Source: JBCCTX01 sp964652565
GTDB taxonomy: Bacteria > Bacteroidota > Bacteroidia > J057
NCBI GenBank assembly: GCA_964652565.1
Contig: CAZZEC010000003.1
Location: 1 to 64,000 of the forward strand
DNA length: 64,000 nucleotides
Direction: 5' to 3'
The notes beneath the pieces are model-generated. The model saw only the letters and a list, made by a program, of their open reading frames with translations, was not told where the DNA came from and ran no database searches. The translations under genes were made by a program, and so were the position numbers. This document shows positions 53,019-61,641 of the stretch, piece by piece; within the stretch, counting starts at the first letter, position 1; each line of letters begins with the position of its first letter.

Positions 53019-56000
53019 ATGAATCGAAGCTCGATGATCAATCATTTTACACGTCAATATTCCGCAGTTCTTAATTGTCTCGGAATCTTAGTCTTGCTTT
53101 TGGGATATTTTGAAAATATACATGCACAGCATACATTTTTCACGAGGGTTATTGACCCATCTGTAGATGGTGGTAAATATGTCCTTCCCCTATTAAATAA
53201 TACTCGTATTCAAGAAGAGGTGAGTGAGGTACATTCTTTCCAGGTTGCAGGGGCGAGCTTCACTGAACATGCAAAAGATTCCATACCCCCTGCCCCCGAC
53301 TATATATTAACATGGGTCTACCAGGGAGAAATTTTACAAAAAGATACCATAAGGGTGTGCTTGGGGGATTCTCTTGGGAAATTTTTCATGAACCTGTCGG
53401 ATAGTACTGATATGATTTTGCGCCAGGTGGCAAAAGGAGCATATTATGAAATCCCAATCGCTGCTAAAGATAGCCTAATTGCAATTACATTACCCGCCAC
53501 TCATAGAATGGAAGGTAGCTTTACTTTTGTTTCCTTCCCTGATGCAAATAAGAATGGAAAACTCGATGATATGGAAGCTTCTTTTCCAGGTGATACACTG
53601 GTTTATACTGTAATTGTTTCAGATAATATTGTATTTACAAAGCAAGCCAGGGACGTTTCTACCTGTGAAGGAGGAGTAGTTAAATTAAGCGTAGATGTGG
53701 AGGAAGCCACAGGTGGGAACTGGCAATATTGGGATAACCATAAATGGGTTAATGTAGAAGAGACAAATACAGAAATGATACTTTCAAATGTGTCTCGAGA
53801 ATGGGATGGTTATCGCATGAGGTATTTTGCGTATAATTATTGTGGGGATACGGCTTATTCCGATGTTGCAACAATTAGCGTTGATACTACTTGTAGCATA
53901 GCGATAGAAAGTCCTTGTAGCTGCATGTTTGAAACGTCACCCGGCTTATCTCAAAAAGGGAGGTATGCTGAGAGAATTAAGATAAAAGCCCCTGCGGGTC
54001 TAACGATGCTAATAGGTGAGGGTTCGAAAGGCTTTTACAAAGCTAGTACTCAGGGTGACCCCGAAGCCTATTATCCCGGCGATACTATCCCCGAGTCTTC
54101 TCCAGGTTCCTATCTGTTGGACATCATGGTAATAGAAGGATCTCAATACTCATTCTATGTGTCGATAGACTCTTCTAAAAATATCATGGAAGCACTTACA
54201 ATAACAAAATCGTGTGGAGCTTCTTCTCAAATTTTACTACATCCCAAAGACACTTCCGTATGTCCAGGGGAAGATGCTTCATTTACCATAAAGGTCCAGG
54301 GGGCCGACAGCATTTCCTGTCAGGTTAAATGGAATAGTGAAAATGAGTTTGTGGAAGTTAGTGGGCAAGGGAAATTAAATGGTGGGGAAATCACAGAAGA
54401 ATACACCACTGTTAATACCCAATCTATTCATGACAGCTTGATGTATAGGGTATTAGCATTTTCTTGTGGTACTGCTATATCTGACACAGGATTGTTAGAT
54501 GTATCTAACATATATACAGGTACTCTTTTTAGTGAATTTGTATCATGCCTGGATTCTTCCATGATGTTGAGTGCTGTTCATCAAGATGAACCTATAGTAC
54601 CAGAAGGACATAGTATATGGTATTTGTTAGCACAAGGGGAGGATTCTCACATCATAAAGGTGTCGAATTCTCCCACATTCAGAATTGCTTTTCCAGGGAC
54701 TTATAGTATTCATACATTTATTGCAGAAAACCGGGACTTACCAGGGCAACATATATTGGATTTTCTACCATCATTGGAGCAAAGTGAAATGCCTCTATCC
54801 GAATTCTCAGGGATCGTACAATCCTTGGAAATTTGTACAGGTCTTGATAGTATCGGGGTAATTTTTCATGTTGATAAATGTATCCCTTCAGCAGTATGTA
54901 ATCAAACTACGTATGTCGCTGAGCTTTCCAATTGGGATGAAAGAAGTAAAAGAGTAAATCCTTTAGACCCTATCCTGTACTTTCGAGAATCACTGATTGA
55001 TGATGGTGAGCAGGAGGACTCTACACTACATCAATTTATATTGAATGGCGCAGGACAGCTTATGGTTAAAAATGATACAGCGATAATTATGGGTATTGCC
55101 GCTAGTAAGGCAGATACATCAGCCAAACTGGATATGAGGTTGGTTTTGATTTCGCCACACAATTATAAGGATAGGTCTACCGAAGAAGGTATTTGGTTAG
55201 CACAACGAATGGAGGCTCATACTATCGCCATAGACGAATATGATCGGTGGACTCATTGGGTAGTCGATACCACCAGTAGGCTATCGGGATTGGGGAGTTT
55301 AACTGGCACTTATTTGAAAGTCAGTAATTCTCCATCATCTCTCACCAATAGCATACAAAAGGGGATGGGAGTAAATGAGGAAGAAAGTGATAATGCATTG
55401 AGTGGAAAGTTTTTATATGAAGGTAAAGTATCTTATCAATCATCCATAGGGCATATTCAAGCACAAGGAACACTTCATGCTGATATAGTCAATAACGATA
55501 CGATATGTTCACAACCCATTGTCGGACCCATGCTGTATGATTTTTCAGCACAGCCCATTTCTAAAAATACCATTCAGGTAAGGTATGGTACACTAATAGA
55601 AGGAAATGGAGGATACATCGTGGTTGAAAGATCTGTGGATGGGCAGATTTTTGAACAGATACAAATCGCGGAAGGACAGACAACTCATTTTTATCACCAG
55701 CTGCATATATTCACAGATTACGATGAGCATGGAAGTGGACATTTTTTTTACCGGTTAAAAATCGTAAAACCGGATGGTACATTTGCATATACAGATGTGG
55801 TAGAAGTTTACCTGGAAACAATTGAAGATAACCAATATCATGTCTATCCCAATCCTATTGGTCACCAAACACTGAATGTTCTGGTGAAAGAGCCGCAAGC
55901 AGGAGCGTATTTTTACGAATTGTATCAGATGGATGGTAAAAGGGTTGAACGGGATACATTAAACACATCTGGGAGTAAATTGAATGTAAGCCATTTGTCT

Positions 56001-56072
56001 TCTGGGGTATATGTGTTAAAAATTATATCACCCGATGGGGATAGTGCAATCAAAAGAATAACTGTGAAATGA
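53019..56072 (+). CDS. large T9SS-secreted protein with Ig-like modules, 1017 aa
   Basis: The signal peptide has a hydrophobic stretch (about 21-33) ending NIHAQ; the ATG five codons later (53034) is an alternative start. The body contains PKD/Ig-like segments, for example STCEGGVVKLSVDVEEATGGNWQYWD (about 210-235) and LHPKDTSVCPGEDASFTIKV (about 408-428), with the cysteine-rich CSIAIESPCSCMF between. The C-terminal type A sorting domain (about 940-1017; YHVYPNPIGHQTLNVLV ... LSSGVYVLKIISPDG) sends it through T9SS. No enzyme domain is recognised; likely a surface or adhesion protein. Confidence 0.82.
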   Translation: MNRSSMINHFTRQYSAVLNCLGILVLLLGYFENIHAQHTFFTRVIDPSVDGGKYVLPLLNNTRIQEEVSEVHSFQVAGASFTEHAKDSIPPAPDYILTWVYQGEILQKDTIRVCLGDSLGKFFMNLSDSTDMILRQVAKGAYYEIPIAAKDSLIAITLPATHRMEGSFTFVSFPDANKNGKLDDMEASFPGDTLVYTVIVSDNIVFTKQARDVSTCEGGVVKLSVDVEEATGGNWQYWDNHKWVNVEETNTEMILSNVSREWDGYRMRYFAYNYCGDTAYSDVATISVDTTCSIAIESPCSCMFETSPGLSQKGRYAERIKIKAPAGLTMLIGEGSKGFYKASTQGDPEAYYPGDTIPESSPGSYLLDIMVIEGSQYSFYVSIDSSKNIMEALTITKSCGASSQILLHPKDTSVCPGEDASFTIKVQGADSISCQVKWNSENEFVEVSGQGKLNGGEITEEYTTVNTQSIHDSLMYRVLAFSCGTAISDTGLLDVSNIYTGTLFSEFVSCLDSSMMLSAVHQDEPIVPEGHSIWYLLAQGEDSHIIKVSNSPTFRIAFPGTYSIHTFIAENRDLPGQHILDFLPSLEQSEMPLSEFSGIVQSLEICTGLDSIGVIFHVDKCIPSAVCNQTTYVAELSNWDERSKRVNPLDPILYFRESLIDDGEQEDSTLHQFILNGAGQLMVKNDTAIIMGIAASKADTSAKLDMRLVLISPHNYKDRSTEEGIWLAQRMEAHTIAIDEYDRWTHWVVDTTSRLSGLGSLTGTYLKVSNSPSSLTNSIQKGMGVNEEESDNALSGKFLYEGKVSYQSSIGHIQAQGTLHADIVNNDTICSQPIVGPMLYDFSAQPISKNTIQVRYGTLIEGNGGYIVVERSVDGQIFEQIQIAEGQTTHFYHQLHIFTDYDEHGSGHFFYRLKIVKPDGTFAYTDVVEVYLETIEDNQYHVYPNPIGHQTLNVLVKEPQAGAYFYELYQMDGKRVERDTLNTSGSKLNVSHLSSGVYVLKIISPDGDSAIKRITVK

Positions 56073-56099
56073 GCGTGTGTGAATCCATAATCTATCTAA

Positions 56100-56128
56100 A
56101 GAGGAAGTCTATTGTTGAGACTTCCTCT
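56100..56128. terminator. hairpin between convergent genes
   Basis: AGAGGAAGTCT-ATTGTTG-AGACTTCCTCT, an 11-bp perfect stem between the stops of the T9SS gene (56072) and the lipoprotein gene (56136). No T-tract on either side, so termination efficiency is uncertain. Confidence 0.6.
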
Positions 56129-56135
56129 GTTGATA

Positions 56136-56729
56136 TTATCGTTCGACAGCAGCTCGTATATTCCAATTAATATCTATTTGTGCGCGCTGATTAAGTGGAA
56201 TCCATTGACTATCAGATTCATCTAGTAGCCAGTCCCCATTAGCTTCTGCAGGCCCAGGATCACAACCCATCGTACGCTGTACAATGTCTTGAGTAAATCG
56301 TACCGCAATCCATAGGTCATCTGTATTCAGTGGTATGGGAGTGATAAGCGTATGTCTATTCCATTGTCCTGCCTGTATTGACCGGGTGACTTCCCTTTGG
56401 TAAATTAATCGATCTGGCACATTGCCCCCTTTAGAAGTATATACTCTTATTTCACAATTGAGCGGGGGGGCTTGAATGTAGTAATGAATTTCTTTGAGTT
56501 TTCCTCCTACAGCGACACCCACTTCTGAAGGTGGAAACCTTACCGCAGCTTCATAAGTCTGTGCTGGCAACTGTGGAGCATCCTGGTTAGGGCCATCATA
56601 GTTGAGTACTATCAGATTTTCGTCTATTGTAGGTTCCAGAAGTCTCTCTTCCTCACTGTTACAACTTGTACCTATAAGTGTAGCTACCAACAGTAGAGAT
56701 AATGTTATATGTTTGATTGTCCAGTTCAT
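56136..56729 (-). CDS. hypothetical lipoprotein, 197 aa (beta-sandwich-like)
   Basis: A signal peptide and lipobox IGTSC (Cys 23) indicate an envelope lipoprotein. The rest resembles a jelly-roll: AQTYEAAVRFPPSEVGVAVGGKLKEIHYYIQAPPLNCEIRVYTSKGG, QAGQWNRHTLITPIPLNTDDLWIAVRF, WLLDESDSQWIPLNQRAQIDINWNIRAAV. This pattern is seen in secreted proteins with carbohydrate-binding-like or choice-of-anchor domains. No confident family. Confidence 0.75.
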   Translation of the reverse strand: MNWTIKHITLSLLLVATLIGTSCNSEEERLLEPTIDENLIVLNYDGPNQDAPQLPAQTYEAAVRFPPSEVGVAVGGKLKEIHYYIQAPPLNCEIRVYTSKGGNVPDRLIYQREVTRSIQAGQWNRHTLITPIPLNTDDLWIAVRFTQDIVQRTMGCDPGPAEANGDWLLDESDSQWIPLNQRAQIDINWNIRAAVER

Positions 56730-56753
56730 ATGCGTATGAGTTTACCAATTCAT

Positions 56754-57185
56754 TTACTCCTCCTTATACCAATACTGTGTTCTTCCTAGAATAGAAAAGC
56801 CAATAAACCCCCTGAGTTTTAGCTTCTCCTCAGATTCCAACTCGATATAACAGTCATATACCTTGCCATTGTTTGGGTCCAGTATTTTTCCTCCATTCCA
56901 TTCATCGCCATCTTTTTCGAGTCCCCACATAATCTCCATTCCTATAATGGGTTGGTCTTTTTTCTTTCCAGAACATTTATCACATATTGGGTTAGGGTCA
57001 TCTCCTGGTTTCGGAAAAGTTTTAACTACTTTTCCATGAATTTTCCCCTTAACCTCGTAAATTTCTACAATAGACTTTGCTCTATTTTCCACATCGTCAA
57101 TGGTTTTCCATTTGCCTAAGGGAGATTGGGCATATGCTGACCCTAACATCAGCATAGAAAATGTCAAAATCATCAGTTTCTTCAT
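56754..57185 (-). CDS. DUF2147 family exported protein
   Basis: 143 aa with a signal peptide (cleavage after AYAQ, about residue 20). The DUF2147 pattern is clear: PLGKWKTIDDVENRAKSIVEIYEVKGKIHGKVVK, then CDKCSGKKKDQPIIGMEIMWGLEKDGDEWNGGKILDPNNGKVYDCYIEL and LKLRGFIGFSILGRTQYW. A beta-barrel-like fold is expected; in some bacteria these proteins are linked to signalling or stress in the envelope. It is 24 bp upstream of the lipoprotein gene, in the same direction. Confidence 0.9.
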   Translation of the reverse strand: MKKLMILTFSMLMLGSAYAQSPLGKWKTIDDVENRAKSIVEIYEVKGKIHGKVVKTFPKPGDDPNPICDKCSGKKKDQPIIGMEIMWGLEKDGDEWNGGKILDPNNGKVYDCYIELESEEKLKLRGFIGFSILGRTQYWYKEE

Positions 57186-57237
57186 GTCTTATGTTTATTT
57201 TTGATTTTTATGTGTTTTGTTTTAGCATATCAATATA

Positions 57238-58026
57238 ATGAATATACAATTAAACAATAAAAGAGCACTAGTTTGTGGAAGTACACAAGGGATTGGAAAA
57301 GCGATAGCCATGGAACTCGCACAGTTAGGGGCATCGGTTACACTATTGGCAAGAGATGAAAAAGCGCTGGCGCGTGTAAAAAATGAATTGGATGACTCTC
57401 AAGAGCAGAAGCATCACTTTCTGGTAGGAGATTTTCTTTATCCGGAGAAAGTCAAAGAAACGGTTGATACGTATGTCTCTAAGGGAAATACTATCCATAT
57501 TCTTATCAACAATACAGGAGGGCCACCTCCAGGACCTATTACAGAAGCTACCCCTGAGCAGTTTTTGCGTGCATTAAATATGCATTTGATATGTAATCAG
57601 CTTCTGGTTCAGGCAGTAATGCAAGGGATGAAAGATGCTGGATATGGACGCATCATTCAGATTATCTCCACTTCTGTAAAGGAGCCTATACCAGGACTAG
57701 GGGTTTCGAATACGACTCGAGGAGCTGTAGCTTCATGGGCCAAGACTATGTCAGGAGAATTAGGAGCCTCGGGTATTACTGTTAACAATGTATTACCGGG
57801 GTTTACGGAAACGGATAGGTTATTCAGCTTGATAAAGAATATTGCAGAATCCTCTGGAAAGGAAGAAATTGATGTGCAGAAGGGGATGGAAGCATCCGTA
57901 CCGATGAATAGATTTGGCTCGCCAGAGGAAATAGCCAATGTCGTAGCATTTTTATCCTCTCCAGCAGCATCATATGTAAATGGCGTGAGCATACAGGTAG
58001 ATGGGGGGAGAACGAAAAGCATTTAA
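57238..58026 (+). CDS. short-chain dehydrogenase/reductase with non-standard active site
   Basis: 262 aa with a Rossmann fold: the cofactor loop is CGSTQGIGKA (about 13-22) and NNTGGPPPG replaces the usual NNAG. The catalytic YxxxK is absent: in the place of Tyr and Lys the sequence is GLGVSNTTRGAVASWAKT, the form found in a recognised SDR subgroup with the GGPPPG motif. The C-terminus is VNGVSIQVDGGRTKS. Substrate unknown; automatic annotation as 3-oxoacyl-ACP reductase should be doubted. The gene abuts the CrtW-like gene tail to tail. Confidence 0.88.
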   Translation: MNIQLNNKRALVCGSTQGIGKAIAMELAQLGASVTLLARDEKALARVKNELDDSQEQKHHFLVGDFLYPEKVKETVDTYVSKGNTIHILINNTGGPPPGPITEATPEQFLRALNMHLICNQLLVQAVMQGMKDAGYGRIIQIISTSVKEPIPGLGVSNTTRGAVASWAKTMSGELGASGITVNNVLPGFTETDRLFSLIKNIAESSGKEEIDVQKGMEASVPMNRFGSPEEIANVVAFLSSPAASYVNGVSIQVDGGRTKSI

Positions 58027-58725
58027 CTATTTCAATTTCCATAACATCCACCAGGGTGTCATAGGAGAATCGTGATGTTCGAAATGGTATCCAAAGAAAT
58101 AGCAGCTAATAAAAGCCCACAGATGATTTTTGTGCTGAGACCTTGAATGGTGTCGATTTTCATGTTGACCTTTATGTGGGATAAAAGTACCGAAATAAAA
58201 TAATTGAAAGGTACTGAGTACAGATGGTAGGATCCAGAATAAGATGACATTCACTTCAGGGACAATCCATTTTAAGACATTAAAAGTAATAGCTGCTAGC
58301 AGTATTTGCTTCCAAGAGATATACTCTTTCAGAAAGTCCAGATACCAGGCAAAAAAATTAGCGTTCCCTCGGTGATAATCGGGATCTTCCTCGGTTCCCA
58401 CGTGTTTGTGATGAGCATAGTGTTTAGGCTTCATCTTTTGATAATTATTGAACAAGAACAAGGATGCGCATATTCTACCTATGAGATGATTGAGTGTTGG
58501 ATTGCCTCTACAAACTACGCCATGCATGGCGTCATGAGCCGTGATGAATAATCCAGTAAATAGATGGGTCTGGAGAAGAATTCTTACAATTAGCCAGGGA
58601 TCATTCCATCTTACAGGTAACATGAAGTTAAGGATTAACATAGTTATCCAGCTCAGAATGATTACACAGGCAATCAATATCCCTTTCAATGAATGCTTAG
58701 GTATCGTATATATCTGATTGTGCAT
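58027..58725 (-). CDS. CrtW-like beta-carotene ketolase / fatty-acid-desaturase fold protein
   Basis: A 232-aa membrane-bound di-iron oxygenase. Histidine motifs are HDAMHG, HYAHHKHVGTEEDPDYH and YHFEHHDSP, together with FGTFIPHKGQHENRHHSRSQ and a final PWWMLWKLK, the order and wording of CrtW ketolases, which add the 4-keto group to beta-carotene. No other carotenoid gene (crtB/I/Y/Z) is adjacent, so the pathway must lie elsewhere. A fatty-acid desaturase relative is less likely but possible. Confidence 0.8.
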   Translation of the reverse strand: MHNQIYTIPKHSLKGILIACVIILSWITMLILNFMLPVRWNDPWLIVRILLQTHLFTGLFITAHDAMHGVVCRGNPTLNHLIGRICASLFLFNNYQKMKPKHYAHHKHVGTEEDPDYHRGNANFFAWYLDFLKEYISWKQILLAAITFNVLKWIVPEVNVILFWILPSVLSTFQLFYFGTFIPHKGQHENRHHSRSQHKNHLWAFISCYFFGYHFEHHDSPMTPWWMLWKLK

Positions 58726-58826
58726 ATTTGCTTACGAAACTTCTGTATCAAGCAAAAGTTTAAAAAGTATTCTGTTTTTCACGGCTTACAAGTATATTTA
58801 TCCCCACGTTTTTTGAGATCTATCAT

Positions 58827-58910
58827 GCGGATGTGGCGGAATTGGTAGACGCGCTAGATTCAGGTTCTAGTGGTGGCAACACCGTGGAGGTTCGAGTCCT
58901 CTCATCCGCA
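58827..58910 (+). tRNA. tRNA-Leu (anticodon CAG)
   Basis: 84 nt. The acceptor stem GCGGATG pairs with CATCCGC, discriminator A; D-loop AATTGGTAGACGCG; anticodon stem-loop CTAGA-TTCAGGT-TCTAG, anticodon CAG; a long variable arm (TGGTGGCAACACCG) as in class II tRNAs; T arm GGAGG-TTCGAGT-CCTCT. CCA is not encoded (the next bases are CAA). Confidence 0.97.
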
Positions 58911-58925
58911 CAATTAGTAAGCGAG

Positions 58926-59942
58926 TTATTTTTTCAATGCGATTACTTGCTCCCAAATTTGAGAATTCACTGGTATTCCTTCTTTCAAATATCTTTGTCT
59001 TGTTTTTAATGTGCGTTCTCCTGGATATAGAATGGCCTTTTCGGCATCTACCCTTGGTGCATCATGCAGGGATTGCACAATTCCATCCATGATATCATCT
59101 CCCATCTGAGTCAATTGAGAAAGATCGAAGCAGATGAATACCTGACTTAAGCCATATTCAATCGCCTCTTTGCCAATTTCCTGTACAGATTTCCCCTCAG
59201 AAAGTACTGCTGCCATGACATCAAGTAAAATGGATAGTCCCGAGCCTTTCCAAAATCCCACAGGTAAACATCTTTCCGTCTTAATGATTGCTGAGGGATC
59301 TTTTGTTAGGTTTCCATCATCATCATATCCACCTTCAAATGGAAGTTCTTCCTGATTAAGCCGGTAGGTCTCCATTTTACCATAGGAAAACAAAGACATG
59401 GACATATCCAGTACAACGGGTCCCTTTTCTCGGGGTACTGCTATAATCAGGGGATTGTTTCCCACTGAAGGTGCTGTAGATCCCCATGCAGGCATATTTG
59501 GTTTGGTATTCGTAAAGCAAATTGCTGCGCAGCCAGCTTCTACAGCTTGCCATCCATAAGATCCTCCTCGCATCCAATGGTTGTTATTTCTCAATGCTAC
59601 GCAACTCATCCCATGCGTCTTGGCAAGTGTTATTGCTCGCTCCATACAAATACTGGCATTTAACATCCCTGCACCAAGTTTACCATCCCATCTTTCAAAT
59701 GTGCTTTGCCCCCATACTTTTTCAGGTTCAATGTTCAAATTGATATGCCCTTCTCTAATCAGTCTTACGAATAGGGGAAATCTATTAATTCCATGAGAAA
59801 AAACGCCATCTAGTGTTGATTTAGAAAGAATAGTTGCACAGATACCTGCTGGTTGTGGATTCATTCCTTCTTGTTGAAGTATTTCCTGAAGGATAAGTTG
59901 CATATCATCGAAGGAAATGTTCGTAGTAGTTGTTTGATTCAT
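58926..59942 (-). CDS. Ldh/malate-type oxidoreductase (YiaK-like 2,3-diketo-L-gulonate reductase)
   Basis: An NAD(P)H-dependent oxidoreductase of the L-lactate/malate dehydrogenase type 2 family. The frame opens at a TTG at 59984, but the ATG at 59942 (MNQTTTTNISF) is preferred. Motifs: STLDGVFSHGINRFPLFVRLI, GMSCVALRNNNHWMRGGSYGWQAVEAGCAAICFTNT, PSVGNNPLIIAVPREKGPVVLDMS, GFWKGSGLSILLDVMAAVLSEG. The wording is nearest to 3-dehydro-L-gulonate/2,3-diketo-L-gulonate reductase (YiaK), but the substrate is not proven and no sugar-acid operon surrounds it. It is 15 bp from the tRNA-Leu gene. Confidence 0.88.
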   Translation of the reverse strand: MNQTTTTNISFDDMQLILQEILQQEGMNPQPAGICATILSKSTLDGVFSHGINRFPLFVRLIREGHINLNIEPEKVWGQSTFERWDGKLGAGMLNASICMERAITLAKTHGMSCVALRNNNHWMRGGSYGWQAVEAGCAAICFTNTKPNMPAWGSTAPSVGNNPLIIAVPREKGPVVLDMSMSLFSYGKMETYRLNQEELPFEGGYDDDGNLTKDPSAIIKTERCLPVGFWKGSGLSILLDVMAAVLSEGKSVQEIGKEAIEYGLSQVFICFDLSQLTQMGDDIMDGIVQSLHDAPRVDAEKAILYPGERTLKTRQRYLKEGIPVNSQIWEQVIALKK

Positions 59943-59995
59943 TATGATTAAAAATTCTCGTTTGAGGTAAAAATACGAATGCAAATGCTTTTACC

Positions 59996-60003
59996 TAAAT
60001 TTG
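59996..60003 (+). promoter_or_regulatory. Bacteroidota -7 promoter box (TAAATTTG) before the MocA-like gene
   Basis: An exact TANNTTTG match ending 7 bp before the ATG at 60011. If used, the mRNA would begin within a base or two of the start codon, i.e. nearly leaderless. No -33 box seen. Confidence 0.4.
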
Positions 60004-60010
60004 TTCTCAT

Positions 60011-60601
60011 ATGTTTGAAATACCCATCATCTTATTATCAGCAGGTTCGTCCAGTCGAATGGGAGAACCCAAACAACTTCTTGCATATCAAGGGAAAACC
60101 CTTCTCCAACATGCGCTGGATACAGCGATATCTGCAACAAGTGGACCTGTAATAGTCGTACTAGGAGCCTTTTATGAAAAAATTTTACCTACTCTTGCAG
60201 CTGATACCCTTGTAGTAAAGAATGAAAATTGGGAACAAGGTATGGCTTCTTCCTTACATATTGGGCTTAGATACGTATTGACACATTATTCAAATGCTAA
60301 GGCTTGCTTATGTATGCTGTGTGATCAACCGTTGATCACGCCTGTACATCTCGAACTTCTCCTAAATACTTGGGAGAACGGTGAAAAAGGGATAGTTGCA
60401 ACAAAGTATTCTGATATCCAGGGCGTACCAGTAGTGTTTGGGAGAGAATATTTTGATAAACTATTGCAAACGGAGGGTAGTGCAGGTGCTAGAAAGCTCA
60501 TTCAGAAATATCTTTACGATGTGGAGGCCGTCTTATTTGAGTCGGCGGCTTTTGATGTGGATACCCCAGAAGCATATCGCAAATTGCTAAATCGAAACTA
60601 A
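60011..60601 (+). CDS. MobA/MocA-like nucleotidyltransferase
   Basis: A 196-aa NTP transferase fold protein. The nucleotide-binding motif is LLSAGSSSRMGEPKQLL (8-24), followed by VVLGAFYEK, NWEQGMASSLHIGL, the metal-binding CDQPLITPVHL and GVPVVFGREYF. The EPKQLL and GMASSL wording matches MocA (molybdenum cofactor cytidylyltransferase) better than MobA. It may work on molybdopterin cofactor; the MOSC protein at the right edge could belong to the same area of metabolism, but other moco genes are not seen. Confidence 0.85.
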   Translation: MFEIPIILLSAGSSSRMGEPKQLLAYQGKTLLQHALDTAISATSGPVIVVLGAFYEKILPTLAADTLVVKNENWEQGMASSLHIGLRYVLTHYSNAKACLCMLCDQPLITPVHLELLLNTWENGEKGIVATKYSDIQGVPVVFGREYFDKLLQTEGSAGARKLIQKYLYDVEAVLFESAAFDVDTPEAYRKLLNRN

Positions 60602-60755
60602 TTGCTTAGTCAAAGAATTCCTTTACAAAATCTTAACTGAAAGCATCCAATTTGAATGATCTCATCATTTTTCATAAATCTTACCCTTATACTTCTCCCA
60701 CAATATTTATGTATATTGCAAAACATTTTATATTCTAAATATTGTAAAGGTTGCA

Positions 60756-61601
60756 ATGAGCTATACACTATCTCCTCTTGATCATGACGAACTGACCAAT
60801 AAAATAACTTACTCTTCAGAATATGATTCAAAAATTAAAAGATGGCTGATGAAGGCCATAGAGAACGTGTCAGGAAGAAAAAAGATCCAAAGGCTATATA
60901 ATGAGTTACAGGCTATGGATATTGCACCTTGGCAAGTATGGGAAGTCGCACTTAGCCAACTTTCCGTAACACCTGTCTATGATGAAGCCCAAATGGCAAA
61001 AATACCTTCTGAAGGCCCGGTACTTTATATATCCAATCATCCATTTGGGGTGTTAGATGGACTGATACTGGGATATTTGGTTTCAAGGAAGAGAACAGAT
61101 TTTGTAGTATTAGTAAATGAGGTATTATGTAGGCAGGATGAGAGACTGAATAAGTTTTTGCTTCCCATCGATTTCAGAGAGACCAAGGATGCCATGCAGA
61201 CAAATATTAATACGAGAAATATTGCGCTAGAGCGATTACAACAGGAGGGGGCTGTAGCTATATTTCCTTCGGGAGGGGTAGCAACTTCTCCAAATGGACT
61301 AGGCAAAGCCGAAGATCTGGAATGGAAACGATTTACTGCAAAACTTATACAGAAATCCCAAGCTACGGTAATTCCCATCTATTTTCATGGTCAGAATAGC
61401 CGTCTGTTCCAGTTAGTTAGCCAGGTAAGTGCTATGTTGCGATTGAGTATGCTTTTGTACGAAGTACGAAATAAGATGGGTACTCACATACACATCAATA
61501 TTGGAGATCCTATTACCAGAGATGCGTTAAGTCAACTTAAAGATCGTCAGCAAATGATTGATCATCTGCGGAAAGTTACATTTGACCTTGCCAATGGTTA
61601 A
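60756..61601 (+). CDS. PlsC-like lysophospholipid acyltransferase family protein
   Basis: 281 aa with the glycerolipid acyltransferase motifs: block I ISNHPFGVLDGLI (the H-to-D spacing is five, as in the NHPxGGLDG subgroup), block II around LNKFLLPIDF and block III AIFPSGGVATSP. The N-terminal about 75 residues are a helical extension. Probably acts on phospholipid or aminolipid precursors at the membrane; the exact acceptor is not known. It faces aceK tail to tail with 40 bp between. Confidence 0.85.
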   Translation: MSYTLSPLDHDELTNKITYSSEYDSKIKRWLMKAIENVSGRKKIQRLYNELQAMDIAPWQVWEVALSQLSVTPVYDEAQMAKIPSEGPVLYISNHPFGVLDGLILGYLVSRKRTDFVVLVNEVLCRQDERLNKFLLPIDFRETKDAMQTNINTRNIALERLQQEGAVAIFPSGGVATSPNGLGKAEDLEWKRFTAKLIQKSQATVIPIYFHGQNSRLFQLVSQVSAMLRLSMLLYEVRNKMGTHIHINIGDPITRDALSQLKDRQQMIDHLRKVTFDLANG

Positions 61602-61641
61602 TGCAGTCAATCCATTTTCCTGCTTGTGTTTTGGGTATGAC

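Noticed and set aside
61030..61065. Acyltransferase motif I apparently damaged (H-x5-D instead of H-x4-D)
   Set aside because: The NHPFGVLDG form is normal for this acyltransferase subgroup.
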